A DNA stretch of 64,000 nucleotides from the NCBI RefSeq assembly GCF_026001925.1, contig NZ_AP021869.1, positions 1,798,001 through 1,862,000 on the forward strand. The letters run 5' to 3'. Positions within the stretch are counted from its first letter, which is position 1. Each line of letters begins with the position of its first letter. Of this stretch, positions 7,603 through 16,118 are shown piece by piece. The translations under genes and the position numbers were made by a program. This DNA is from Vibrio gangliei (lineage in GTDB: Bacteria > Pseudomonadota > Gammaproteobacteria > Enterobacterales > Vibrionaceae). The notes beneath the pieces are model-generated. The model made no database searches. It saw nothing but the letters and a program-made list of their open reading frames with translations, and was not told where the DNA came from.

Positions 7603-8715
7603 TTAGTCCAACGTTTTCTTAAATCTCAACGCGGCTACAATCACCCCACCAACGGTAAAACAAGACAACCAAATCACATCTTTATACAAATCAGAAAGAT
7701 CAGCGCCTTTTAACACCAAGGCTCTAATCAACGACATGTAATGTGTTGCTGGAAGAATTTGTGCGATCCATTGTGCGACCACTGGCATGCCCTCAATCGG
7801 AAACATAAAGCCCGAAAGGAGTATCGATGGCAAAATAACAAACAAAGTTAATTGCATGGCTTGCAGTTGAGTTTTCGCAATAGTAGAAATTAATAAACCC
7901 AGCGTTAAGCTAGCTGAAATAAACACCAATGAACCAAGTAAAATATCTAAAATGGAGCCATTGATCGGCACATCAAATATCCAATGGCCTAAACTAAGTA
8001 CAATCAGCACTTGCAGTAAACCGACAAAAATATACGGCACAATTTTCGCAATCATTAATTCGAGTGAAGATACCGGTGTGGTGATCAATAACTCTAAGTT
8101 GCCCTGCTCCGACTCACGCACAATGGCAATACTGGTGAACAGCACCATGGTCATGCTTAAAATCACGCCCAATAAACCGGGCACGATATTGAGTGACGTT
8201 TTCTGGCTCGGGTTATAAAACATCGTCATTTCAAATGTTTGAGATTGTGACTTTTGATGAATATCGATATTACTCAGCTTCTCTTTGGGAGTCACAGGGA
8301 GATTCTGCAAGCCTAAAATCGTTGAACTTATCATGCTATCAGAGCCATCAATCATCCATTGACCTAGCACTCGACCTTGCACTTGCCGCTGTATCAAATC
8401 ATGGGGCAAGACTAATGCCGCGCGAACTTCACCCGATTTAATCGCTTGTTGTGCTTGCTCAGTAGAATGATATTGGTGAGTAATCTCCACCACTTGTGAC
8501 GCTTTCACCGATTCAATGATCCAGCGTGATGCTTGAGTATGGCTTTGATCAACCACCGCTACCGGCACATGGCGAACTACGGTGTTAATCGCAAACCCAA
8601 ATAACAATAATTGGATAAGTGGTAACATCACAATCATGGCGTATGTGAGCCTGTCACGAGATAGTTGGCGAAGCTCTTTCACCATGATGGCTTTCATACG
8701 AAATAGATTGATCAT
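7603..8715 (-). CDS. ABC-2 type transporter permease, YbhR/YbhS-like
   Basis: The 370-residue permease has one N-terminal helix (MIVMLPLIQLLLFGFAI), a large periplasmic domain (about residues 45-185) and five more C-terminal helices. This is the ABC2_membrane_3 layout of YbhR/YbhS and other drug or antibiotic exporters. It forms the membrane channel for the ATPase and membrane-fusion protein encoded just upstream. Its ATG overlaps the ATPase stop codon (ATGA at 8712-8715), so the three genes are one operon. E. coli has two such permeases; only one is present here, presumably acting as a homodimer. The substrate is unknown. Confidence 0.87.
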   Translation of the reverse strand: MINLFRMKAIMVKELRQLSRDRLTYAMIVMLPLIQLLLFGFAINTVVRHVPVAVVDQSHTQASRWIIESVKASQVVEITHQYHSTEQAQQAIKSGEVRAALVLPHDLIQRQVQGRVLGQWMIDGSDSMISSTILGLQNLPVTPKEKLSNIDIHQKSQSQTFEMTMFYNPSQKTSLNIVPGLLGVILSMTMVLFTSIAIVRESEQGNLELLITTPVSSLELMIAKIVPYIFVGLLQVLIVLSLGHWIFDVPINGSILDILLGSLVFISASLTLGLLISTIAKTQLQAMQLTLFVILPSILLSGFMFPIEGMPVVAQWIAQILPATHYMSLIRALVLKGADLSDLYKDVIWLSCFTVGGVIVAALRFKKTLD

Positions 8716-9656
8716 TGGCGGCCTTCCCCCGTCACACTCACAAAGACATCTTCTAAGGTTGGGCGCACGATTTCCATCTCAGCATTTGCCAGTTCAGGTA
8801 AGCTTTGACGCAACCAATCAATCGGCTGATCTATATCTTGATAAATCAGCACACGCAAACGCACGCCCAATTGCGCTGCAGTACGGACTGGCTCTTTTTG
8901 CAATAAAGTTTGTTTAAGTTGGCGCAAATTATCGGCTTTTATTTCAACCACATTCACACCCATTTGTTGCATTAAGGCTTCCGGTTCCCCATCAGCGCGC
9001 ATTTTCCCCGCTTCCATAATGGCTAAGCGATGGCACTTTTCCGCTTCATCCATATAGTGTGTGGTGATCAAAATCGTGGTGCCTTGGTCGGAAAGATCGA
9101 ACAACTTTTCCCAAAAATCACGTCTATTTTCCGGATCAACAGCCGACGTAGGTTCATCTAAAAACAACAATTCTGGCTGGTTCATGGTGGCTGAGGCTAA
9201 TGATAATCGCTGTTTTTGCCCGCCACTCATACCTTTAACCCGTTGTTTCCTAAGTTGGTCTAAGCCATAAGTCGTCAGTTGTTCTTCCATACGCTGTTTA
9301 AGTTTGCTTTTTTCCATGCCATAAATTTGTCCCATGAAAGTCAGATTTTCCTCTACCGTGAGATCATCATAGAGAGAAAACTTTTGCGTCATGTAACCAA
9401 TCTTCAAACGCAGTTGGTCAGCATTTTCTGGAATTTTGTAACCTAAAACGTCAATTTCTCCGGAGGTTGGCGTTAAAAGGCCAGTTAAGGTACGAATGGT
9501 GGTGGATTTTCCGCAACCATTGGGGCCTAAAAAGCCATAAATACAGCCTTTAGGAACGTTAAGAGAAATATCATCAATCGCTTTAAAATCACCAAACTTT
9601 TTCACCACATTTTTGGCTTGAATGGCGATCTCTGCCGAACGAGTCGATTGAGCCAT
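8712..9656 (-). CDS. ABC exporter ATP-binding protein, YbhF-like (single nucleotide-binding domain)
   Basis: The 314-residue ATPase has Walker A (GPNGCGKSTT, about residues 45-54), the signature MSGGQKQRLSLA and Walker B (LLFLDEPTSAVDPE), plus a C-terminal domain with a DVFVSVTG ending typical of the ABC-2 exporter family. It powers the permease encoded next. E. coli YbhF has two such domains fused, whereas this protein has one. The ATG at 9656 overlaps the stop of the membrane-fusion gene (TGATG); the codon before it is TTG and was not chosen. Confidence 0.9.
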   Translation of the reverse strand: MAQSTRSAEIAIQAKNVVKKFGDFKAIDDISLNVPKGCIYGFLGPNGCGKSTTIRTLTGLLTPTSGEIDVLGYKIPENADQLRLKIGYMTQKFSLYDDLTVEENLTFMGQIYGMEKSKLKQRMEEQLTTYGLDQLRKQRVKGMSGGQKQRLSLASATMNQPELLFLDEPTSAVDPENRRDFWEKLFDLSDQGTTILITTHYMDEAEKCHRLAIMEAGKMRADGEPEALMQQMGVNVVEIKADNLRQLKQTLLQKEPVRTAAQLGVRLRVLIYQDIDQPIDWLRQSLPELANAEMEIVRPTLEDVFVSVTGEGRQ

Positions 9657-10612
9657 CAAATGCCCTCCAAATCCACTTGCAATGGAATACCCGCAGGTAA
9701 GCGATTAGCACTATCTGGCAAATCAATTTCAGTTAAATAGACCAAACGTGAGCGATCTTCTTCTGTCATGTTGCGATATGGCGTAAACGCAGGCTCGACT
9801 GAAATCCAACGCACCGTGCCTTTCATAGCCTCATCAATTCCATCGACATGCACGGTTAATGTCACACCAGAATGAACTTTATGTTTATAAGGCTCAGGAA
9901 TATAAACGCGTGCGTAAGGCTGAGTATTCGCTTGAACAATAGCGACGACCGCATGCTCCGGCACTCGTTCCCCTAAGTGATAAGGCAAGGAGTCTAAAAT
10001 TCCGTTACGAGTCGCGATAATGCTCAATTCATCAAGTTTATGCCTTTGCAGTACCACTTCAGCTTTCGTGGCAGCCAATTGGGCTTGCGCCACTTCGATA
10101 TCTTCAACTCGGTTGCCTTTGGTAAGTTTTTGCCAGGTTTGATAAGCAGAATCGTAGGTTGCTTTGGCGGCATCTCGTTCAGCCAAAGCGTTATCTCGCT
10201 CAGATATCGACACCAGTTTTTTTGCCACCAGTTCAGACATACGGGTGTAGTGTTTTTGCGCATCGGTTAACTTTGCCTTGGCATTGGCAAGATTGGCTTT
10301 CGCTGCATCAATATCTTCCGCTCGTTCTCCATTAAGCATTTTGGTTAAGTTCGCTTGTGCTTGAGCCAACTCAGCTTTGGCCTTGGCAAGTACGGCTTTT
10401 TGATTTTTACTGTCTAGCTGCAACAGAAGCTGGCCTTTTTCGACTTTCGATCCTTCTTTCACCGGAGATTTCACGACAATTTCACTCGCAGTGGATATCA
10501 AGCTAATGCGGTCACGCTCTAACGTGCCGGATGCTTGAGTACTTTCTTGCTGAGAACAAGCCGCAAGCAGTACTACCAAGCTACTTGAAATCAGAAAATG
10601 GATTGGTTTCAT
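9656..10612 (-). CDS. HlyD-type membrane-fusion lipoprotein, YbhG-like
   Basis: The 318-residue protein starts with a lipoprotein signal (MKPIHFLISSSLVVLLAACS, Cys near residue 19), followed by a lipoyl/barrel half (VVKSPVKEGSKVEKGQLLLQLDS), a long Ala/Lys-rich coiled coil (about residues 60-180) and a beta-barrel domain. It should bridge the inner-membrane ABC pump to an outer-membrane channel such as TolC. The ATG at 10612 was chosen because GGAGG lies eight bases upstream and it begins the signal peptide. It is the first gene of the exporter operon and is divergent from the TetR regulator. Confidence 0.88.
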   Translation of the reverse strand: MKPIHFLISSSLVVLLAACSQQESTQASGTLERDRISLISTASEIVVKSPVKEGSKVEKGQLLLQLDSKNQKAVLAKAKAELAQAQANLTKMLNGERAEDIDAAKANLANAKAKLTDAQKHYTRMSELVAKKLVSISERDNALAERDAAKATYDSAYQTWQKLTKGNRVEDIEVAQAQLAATKAEVVLQRHKLDELSIIATRNGILDSLPYHLGERVPEHAVVAIVQANTQPYARVYIPEPYKHKVHSGVTLTVHVDGIDEAMKGTVRWISVEPAFTPYRNMTEEDRSRLVYLTEIDLPDSANRLPAGIPLQVDLEGI

Positions 10613-10661
10613 CGTATCCTCCATGGCCAACATCACTTTGACCATCGCCTTAAACAGACTT

Positions 10662-10682
10662 AGTTTAAATTGAATTTAAACT
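10662..10682. promoter_or_regulatory. Candidate operator of the TetR/CecR-like regulator
   Basis: AGTTTAAATT, one central G, then AATTTAAACT form a perfect 21-bp palindrome in the divergent region. A second half-site, AAATTTAAACT, follows at 10694-10704. The arrangement would let one repressor control both the exporter operon and its own gene. Binding is inferred. Confidence 0.68.
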
Positions 10683-10728
10683 TAAATTAAAGTAAATTTA
10701 AACTCAGTTCAAGTAATAAGAGTAGAAA

Positions 10729-11391
10729 ATGAATAAAAGTAAGACTTCGTCACGCAGCGATGGCGCTTCGACTAAACAACGCATTTTAGAAACTGCGATC
10801 CGCCTATTTGCGCAAAATGGACTGGCAGGCACACCCAACAAGCAAATTGCTCAGGAAGCGGGTGCTGATTTAGCTTCCATCAATTATCATTTTGGTAATC
10901 GTTCAGGGTTATATCAAGCTTCACTTATCTCTGCTCATTCTCATCTATTTAAATTAGAAATATTACAAGCCATCGACGCCCAACCCGTTGATTCAACCGA
11001 AAAACTCAAGTTACTGCTTGATAACCTTTGTCACTCAGCTAATCAAAATCAGCAAGGCTATGGGCAACTCATCGCTCGTGAATTGATGTCTCCCAGTGAA
11101 CATTTAACGGTACTATTCAATACCGAAGTACAACCCAAAATCACCATAGTAAAAAAAATTATATCGGACATATCCGGCATTCCCGCCAATGAGCCTGAGC
11201 TTTATCCATGTTTACTCAGTGTCGCCGCCCCTTGTTTAATGATGTTAATGAGCAACCCCAATCTACCAACCCCATTCGTTCAAATAGGGCTATTGGAGCG
11301 AGATTATTTAAGCCGTCACATGTACAGTTTTTGTTTGGCAGGTTTAAAAGCGGCGGGAGAAAACTACACGGCGAGTCAAAATCAGCGATGA
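10729..11391 (+). CDS. TetR family regulator, CecR (YbiH)-like
   Basis: The 220-residue regulator has an N-terminal TetR helix-turn-helix (TKQRILETAIRLFAQNGLAGTPNKQIAQEAGADLASINYHFGNRSGLY, about residues 15-61) and a C-terminal DUF1956-type ligand domain (LIARELMSPSE, about residues 115-125). In E. coli, CecR is divergent from or adjacent to ybhGFSR and represses it in response to certain antibiotics. The same arrangement here, with a shared palindromic operator, suggests the same role. The inducer is not known from the sequence. Confidence 0.85.
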   Translation: MNKSKTSSRSDGASTKQRILETAIRLFAQNGLAGTPNKQIAQEAGADLASINYHFGNRSGLYQASLISAHSHLFKLEILQAIDAQPVDSTEKLKLLLDNLCHSANQNQQGYGQLIARELMSPSEHLTVLFNTEVQPKITIVKKIISDISGIPANEPELYPCLLSVAAPCLMMLMSNPNLPTPFVQIGLLERDYLSRHMYSFCLAGLKAAGENYTASQNQR

Positions 11392-11469
11392 ACTAATCAT
11401 CATTATGTTTACAAAGAAAGCAAAAAGCCCAAAAAGCAGGCACTTAAACGCATTTTTTATAAAAAAAGG

Positions 11470-11497
11470 TTTACCTCTTCTGATAATGCGCTAAAGT
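11470..11497 (+). promoter_or_regulatory. Putative promoter of tRNA-Leu/tRNA-Cys
   Basis: TTTACC (11470-11475) and TAAAGT (11492-11497) are separated by 16 bp, about 80 bp upstream of the tRNA-Leu gene. The -10 match is moderate, so the call is tentative. The 185-bp gap between the TetR gene and tRNA-Leu otherwise shows no gene. Confidence 0.4.
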
Positions 11498-11576
11498 ACA
11501 TCTCGTTCTCCAGACAAACGGAGGATGATGGTGTTCTAACTGTTCAGTTAGGTGCCTTGCAGTTTAGATTGCATGT

Positions 11577-11663
11577 GCCCTGGTGGTGGAATTGGTAGAC
11601 ACAAGGGATTTAAAATCCCTCGGCGTTCGCGCTGTGCCGGTTCAAGTCCGGCCCGGGGCACCA
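11577..11663 (+). tRNA. tRNA-Leu (anticodon TAA)
   Basis: The 87-nt gene starts GCCCTGGTGGTGGAATTGG and ends CGGGGCACCA. It has the long variable arm of a type II tRNA (CGGCGTTCGCGCTG region) and the anticodon loop TTTAAAA in the stem GGGAT/ATCCC, giving anticodon TAA. CCA is encoded. It is followed 56 bp later by tRNA-Cys, as in the E. coli glyW-cysT-leuZ group but in another order and without a tRNA-Gly. Confidence 0.96.
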
Positions 11664-11719
11664 TCTAGATCTTCGATATTTCTTGCTGACTCCTAGCAAT
11701 ATTCTCATGAAAAAATAAT

Positions 11720-11793
11720 GGCGCCTTGGCAGAGTGGCTATGCAGCGGATTGCAAATCCGTGGACCTCGGTTCGACTCCGGGAGGCGCCTCCA
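11720..11793 (+). tRNA. tRNA-Cys (anticodon GCA)
   Basis: The 74-nt gene starts GGCGCCTTGGCAGAGTGG and ends GGAGGCGCCTCCA, with the anticodon stem-loop GGATTGCAAATCC (anticodon GCA) and T-loop GGTTCGACTCC. CCA is encoded. It is probably co-transcribed with the upstream tRNA-Leu. Its end abuts the stop codon of the convergent esterase gene at 11794. Confidence 0.96.
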
Positions 11794-12849
11794 TTATCTA
11801 CTCTTTTTTCCTTCACTGTAATAATACGCTAGCAATTCATTGATTTTCTTAACTGGAATACCCATCTTAGGATTTTGTTGCCCTTTCGTTTTTAATCTAA
11901 GTAATCCTTGCTGATCTGGCTTTAATTGGCTGCCTAACTTTTTGTTTAATTGCACATATTGTTGCAGAATTTGCTCAACTGAAAATTCAGCAAGATTGCC
12001 ACTTAGATTGTAACCTTCAAATAACCACACTAACCCATCATAAACGGCTTGGTGATAAACCGAATGGTGATCATGCTCCGCATAAAATTGGCATTGAAAA
12101 CTTACACTTTCATTGGTTTTTTGGTTAAATTCTTGGGCAAACTGTTGCAGATGATCACGATGGAAAGTGGATAAGCCAAAACCTGGCGTATATGGATTAT
12201 TGGCTATCGCAAAATAAATGGCTTTTGATGTCACGACGTTAGCTGTCAGCCCTTTTTCAATCGCGTGATAATTCTTAGGAAAGTCAAACCATAGGCTTGG
12301 ATCGATGGAAATGAATGCCTGAAAAGACACATCGCTCTGGCTGGCGGCATACAAACTTTCTAACCCACCCAATGAATGTCCTACTAAAATATTTGGCGCT
12401 TGTGTCCGATATTGTTGATTGATGTGCGGTTGTAGTTCTGCAGATAAAAAATGCAAAAAATCTTCACCACCGCCAGTGTGTTGATACCAATCACCCGCTT
12501 GCTCTCCATTCGGCAATTTCATGGTGTGCGTTGGGGTGAAATCTTTCATTCGATCAATATTATGCACAGCGACCAAAATAGTGGCCGGCATTCTCGGAGT
12601 GAGTCCATCTTGAAAAGAATTTAAAATACCCGCAACTTGCAGTAAGTGCTTATCACCATCGAGCAAATAAAGAACCGGAAAAGTTTGCTGTGAATTTCGA
12701 TGATATTCTTTCGGTAAGTAAACCGTATAAACTCGGTCTTGCTTGAGAATGGAAGACGTTAAAGTGTGCTTGGTAAACAAAGAGTGTTCCTTAGCTTGAA
12801 CAGAGCCAATTAAGCCCATGCAGAATAAAAGAATTAGACCATATTTCAT
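11794..12849 (-). CDS. Secreted alpha/beta hydrolase, esterase D / siderophore-esterase-like
   Basis: The 351-residue protein has a signal peptide (MKYGLILLFCMGLIGSVQA) and an esterase fold: VYLPKEY and FPVLYLLDGDKHL near the N-terminus, the nucleophile motif GHSLGG (about residues 156-161) and a later EHDHHSVYH segment that can supply the catalytic His. Family members include siderophore esterases (Fes/IroE-like) that open cyclic or linear ester siderophores in the periplasm. It lies 56 bp downstream of the TonB-dependent receptor in the same direction, which supports an iron-release role, but the substrate is inferred. A C-terminal region of about 90 residues (residues 260-351) is not explained by the core fold. 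Confidence 0.8.
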   Translation of the reverse strand: MKYGLILLFCMGLIGSVQAKEHSLFTKHTLTSSILKQDRVYTVYLPKEYHRNSQQTFPVLYLLDGDKHLLQVAGILNSFQDGLTPRMPATILVAVHNIDRMKDFTPTHTMKLPNGEQAGDWYQHTGGGEDFLHFLSAELQPHINQQYRTQAPNILVGHSLGGLESLYAASQSDVSFQAFISIDPSLWFDFPKNYHAIEKGLTANVVTSKAIYFAIANNPYTPGFGLSTFHRDHLQQFAQEFNQKTNESVSFQCQFYAEHDHHSVYHQAVYDGLVWLFEGYNLSGNLAEFSVEQILQQYVQLNKKLGSQLKPDQQGLLRLKTKGQQNPKMGIPVKKINELLAYYYSEGKKSR

Positions 12850-12870
12850 AAAAACTGGATTTCATAAAAG

Positions 12871-12900
12871 ATGGGGCTACAGAAGTACTCCGTAGCCCAT
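12871..12900 (-). terminator. Hairpin between siderophore receptor and esterase genes
   Basis: ATGGGGCTAC and GTAGCCCAT flank an AGAAGTACTCC loop region and form a stem of about nine pairs 6 bp after the receptor stop codon. On the minus strand a short T-rich stretch follows (CATCTTTTAT). It may partly terminate transcription and reduce expression of the esterase relative to the receptor. Confidence 0.5.
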
Positions 12901-12905
12901 ACCAA

Positions 12906-15065
12906 TTAGAATTTATATTTGAAGCCAGCCATGAAACTCGCCGGTTCGCCATACATGTTAAAGGTCGTAGTTGAGCCTAAGCGGTAGTAGTACTTACGAT
13001 CAAACAAGTTATAGACATTCACCGAAGCTTGCATATTATCGGTAATATCGTAGCGAATCGCAGCATCAAAAATGGCGTATCCCGCTTGTTTAGTCGTCAC
13101 ATCACCTTGAGTAAAGTGGTAATCGCTTACCGCCGTCATACCACCACCAATATGTAAACCATAAACTAAATCGGCAAGATGATAATCGGTCCATAATGTC
13201 AAAGAATGCTTTGGAATCGCATCAAATTTTGCATTGTGATCACCCGATACTTCATCAATATCGGTAAAGGTATACCCTGTTGAAACCATCCAGTTATCTG
13301 TTAAATACCCCATAGCTTCAAGCTCAACACCTCGAGTTTTTACTTCGCCCGTCGCCCAATAAGTATTGGTAATCGCAACACCACTGTCATCGTAAGCTTG
13401 AGCAGCAATGTTACTATCTTCCATCTGGTATAGAGAAATACGAGTATTCAACAAGCCGTCCATCAATGTCGACTTAAGCCCAGTTTCCCACTGTTGCCCT
13501 TCGCGCGGTTTGAGCATATTACCGTCAATATCTTGGCTCGTTTGTGGTTTGAATACACTCGAGTAGCTTAGATATAAGCTATGTGATTGAGTTAAATCGT
13601 AAACTAAACCTGCATAAGGCGTCACTTTGGCTGAGATGTCATCTTTTTGCGTTGATTGCTGCCCTGTTGCCAGTGTGGTATTGGTTGTTTCAAGTTGATA
13701 CCAAGACACACGCGCACCAGTAATGAACGCCAGCGGATCAAATAAACGCCAAGTCACTTTGCCGTATAAACCCACTTCTGATTGCGACTCTTTCACCCCT
13801 TTAGTGTAGCTATAACTTGGAGTACGAATCGATGTAGGGTCATAATCCCATACATTAATCGATGCAACATTTCGATCTGCATAACTGCGGGTATTTGCTC
13901 GATATTTTTTATAGTCACTACCGACAACAAACTCGCTTTGGTTACCCCATAAGTTAAACGGTTGACTGTAGTTAGCATCAAGTGAAAAGTTATATTGTTG
14001 ATTATCTTGCGCATTTAGCATCAAACCCGTATTACCATCTTGATCGACTGGGCCATTGGTATAGATCTGATTCACATTGGCATTATGATCCATATAACGA
14101 GCCGATACTTGAGCCACTCCGCCATTAGAAAAAGCATGCTGCAATGAAGCACCGAGATCCGTTGTTTGCGCTTCAAATTTATCATCGGTTGAACCTAAAA
14201 ACGTGCTGCGTTTCATATCCAACAATTGACCATCTTGGTAAGCAGGTAAACCGTTTGTCGGGCGCATATCTTTAGTTTGATACAAAGCATAAACACTCAA
14301 TAAAGTTCGATCACTCAAGTCAAATTCGAGCGTGCCATAATAAGTGCCATTATCATTGTCGTTATAATCTACCTGGTTTTTATTATCAGAATTGGCGACA
14401 ACAAAACGACCACGAACTGATCCATCTTGTGTTAGCGCACCGCCCATATCGGCTTCGAGGTAATGCCGATCCCAACTGCCATATCTTGCAGTTGCCGAAG
14501 CGTGGAATTCTTCTGTTGGCTTTTTAAGAACCATATTAATCACACCACCTAATTCACTGGTGCTGTTAAATAGTCCAGATGGACCACGCATGATTTCCAC
14601 GCGGTCAACGGCAGCTAATGAGGGTAAATTGCCCCAACGGCTTTGCATTGGTGATGGTAAACCATTGAGATTCACTTCATCAAATTCATACCCACGGGAA
14701 AAAATGGAAGATCGGCCGCTGTCATTAGCCATAGTGCGTAAACCCGGTGTGTATTTGGCAAGATCGTCGACCGCAACATAATTGCGCTCTTCAATGTAGT
14801 CATTAGTCAAAACCGTTACAGATTGCGGTATGTCTTTCAATGCCGCAGGTGTTTTTGTTCCAACCGTCGCGGCATCAACGCTGTATCCACCAGTTTCTTC
14901 AGAAGACGCCATACCATAGAGTGGGTTTCCATAAACCACCACAGACTCATCGATTTGATTGTCTTTATTTTCCACATCAGCATCATCTGCCCATGCACTG
15001 TTTACCCCGAGTACAACGACAGAAATTGCGATAGCCAACGGATGCTTTGTCATTTCCTTTAACAT
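12906..15065 (-). CDS. TonB-dependent siderophore receptor (FhuE/FoxA-type)
   Basis: This 719-residue outer-membrane receptor has a signal peptide cleaved near residue 26 (AWA), a TonB box ESVVVYG (about residues 40-46), a plug domain (DIPQSVTVLTNDYIEERN, then VEIMRGPSGLFNSTSELGGVINMVLKKP) and a 22-strand-type barrel ending in a C-terminal Phe (AGFKYKF). The sequence resembles the TonB-siderophor family of hydroxamate receptors such as FhuE and FoxA more than catecholate receptors. The ATG at 15065 has AAAGGG upstream. A Fur box lies in the promoter and a divergent AraC gene is adjacent, as in vibrio systems where the siderophore induces its own receptor. The ligand is not known. Confidence 0.88.
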   Translation of the reverse strand: MLKEMTKHPLAIAISVVVLGVNSAWADDADVENKDNQIDESVVVYGNPLYGMASSEETGGYSVDAATVGTKTPAALKDIPQSVTVLTNDYIEERNYVAVDDLAKYTPGLRTMANDSGRSSIFSRGYEFDEVNLNGLPSPMQSRWGNLPSLAAVDRVEIMRGPSGLFNSTSELGGVINMVLKKPTEEFHASATARYGSWDRHYLEADMGGALTQDGSVRGRFVVANSDNKNQVDYNDNDNGTYYGTLEFDLSDRTLLSVYALYQTKDMRPTNGLPAYQDGQLLDMKRSTFLGSTDDKFEAQTTDLGASLQHAFSNGGVAQVSARYMDHNANVNQIYTNGPVDQDGNTGLMLNAQDNQQYNFSLDANYSQPFNLWGNQSEFVVGSDYKKYRANTRSYADRNVASINVWDYDPTSIRTPSYSYTKGVKESQSEVGLYGKVTWRLFDPLAFITGARVSWYQLETTNTTLATGQQSTQKDDISAKVTPYAGLVYDLTQSHSLYLSYSSVFKPQTSQDIDGNMLKPREGQQWETGLKSTLMDGLLNTRISLYQMEDSNIAAQAYDDSGVAITNTYWATGEVKTRGVELEAMGYLTDNWMVSTGYTFTDIDEVSGDHNAKFDAIPKHSLTLWTDYHLADLVYGLHIGGGMTAVSDYHFTQGDVTTKQAGYAIFDAAIRYDITDNMQASVNVYNLFDRKYYYRLGSTTTFNMYGEPASFMAGFKYKF

Positions 15066-15079
15066 GAATAGACCCTTTT

Positions 15080-15098
15080 GATAATGATTTTCATTTGC
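15080..15098. promoter_or_regulatory. Fur box
   Basis: GATAATGATTTTCATTTGC matches the 19-bp Fur consensus (GATAATGATAATCATTATC) at most positions. It lies 15 bp upstream of the receptor start codon, in the divergent region shared with the AraC regulator, so iron should repress the receptor and perhaps the regulator. Confidence 0.82.
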
Positions 15099-15137
15099 AT
15101 AATTTGGCGTTAATATATCAGCTCGTTCTCAGGCTCT

Positions 15138-15149
15138 ATTTTGCAAAAT
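15138..15149. promoter_or_regulatory. Palindrome upstream of AraC-type regulator
   Basis: ATTTTGCAAAAT is a perfect 12-bp palindrome 32 bp before the regulator start codon. It may be a regulator-binding site or part of a promoter. There is no direct support for a protein. Confidence 0.35.
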
Positions 15150-15180
15150 CACCAATTCATTATTCAAAAAGGTCAATTTG

Positions 15181-16074
15181 ATGTCACTCGAACACAGAGA
15201 GGTTGCCGCAATTCCAACACAAAGAGGCATTTTCAGCGGCCGGGTCGAAAATTTACACATTCAAGATGGCGCTCGTTTTCATAATAAAGACATCGTACAT
15301 AAGTGCGATTCGTGTTCTCAGAGAATCATAGATCCTCAGTTATTGATCATTTTACCTTTAGAAAATAAGGCGTTAATGACTTATGGCAACAAGCATTCAT
15401 TGCATGGCTGCCGCATAAGTAAGAGTGATCCTATTGTGGCTACTGCGGTGTATTACCGGAAGGCAGATCTTGTAAAAGGCGCATCAAAAGCTCGAACACG
15501 TAGCCGTAGTATCGTTTTATCCTTTTCACTGACTTGGCTAGAGGAGCATTTACATGGTGATGAAAAAGAAAGATTCACTCATGTATTTACTGAACATCTA
15601 AGCCGATTTGATTGGACCTTATCACCTGAGTTAAGCCAAATTGCCGAAGCGATTAACCTCACTAGCAGTCACTGCTTTTCAGAGAAGTTATTACGTGAAG
15701 CGCTAGCTTTAGCTGTGTGGGAAAACATGCTCAGCCAGTTTTATTTTTCCACGACAACCATGCAGACCAGTAAACAAACTAACCGATTAAAGCAATACCT
15801 TACCCAAGATAAAGTACAACATATGACGCTTGAAGAAATATCAAAAGATCTTGGCATGAGCATTTCCACTCTCCAAAGAAAAGTTCAGCAAGAATTTGGG
15901 ATAAGCTTGAAACGTTACTTACGTGAAAGAGCATTATTTCGAGCCAAAGAAGCACTAGAAGACGGAAAAATATCACTAGTTAAAGCAGCCGAACAAGCGG
16001 GTTACCAACATATCAGCAATTTCATTACCGCCTACCGAAAACTATTTGGTCATCCACCATGTTGTCGAGGCTAA
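15181..16074 (+). CDS. AraC family transcriptional regulator of the siderophore locus
   Basis: The 297-residue protein ends in an AraC DNA-binding domain with two helix-turn-helix motifs: MTLEEISKDLGMSISTLQRKVQQEFGISLKRYLRERAL (about residues 219-256) and KISLVKAAEQAGYQHISNFITAYRKLFGHPP (about residues 263-293). The N-terminal 200 residues are a ligand-sensing domain like those of PchR-type siderophore regulators. It contains three Cys/His-rich points (HKCDSCSQ near residue 40 and LHGC near residue 77). The ATG at 15181 was preferred over TTG at 15178. It is divergent from the receptor, which it probably activates when the ferric siderophore is present. Confidence 0.85.
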   Translation: MSLEHREVAAIPTQRGIFSGRVENLHIQDGARFHNKDIVHKCDSCSQRIIDPQLLIILPLENKALMTYGNKHSLHGCRISKSDPIVATAVYYRKADLVKGASKARTRSRSIVLSFSLTWLEEHLHGDEKERFTHVFTEHLSRFDWTLSPELSQIAEAINLTSSHCFSEKLLREALALAVWENMLSQFYFSTTTMQTSKQTNRLKQYLTQDKVQHMTLEEISKDLGMSISTLQRKVQQEFGISLKRYLRERALFRAKEALEDGKISLVKAAEQAGYQHISNFITAYRKLFGHPPCCRG

Positions 16075-16118
16075 AGAAAACGCTACAACAATTTGTCCAG
16101 TGACAACTCTTTGTGGAA

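Noticed and set aside
11610..11816. 68-codon frame on the minus strand across tRNA-Leu and tRNA-Cys
   Set aside because: It overlaps both tRNA genes in antisense and has no independent support.
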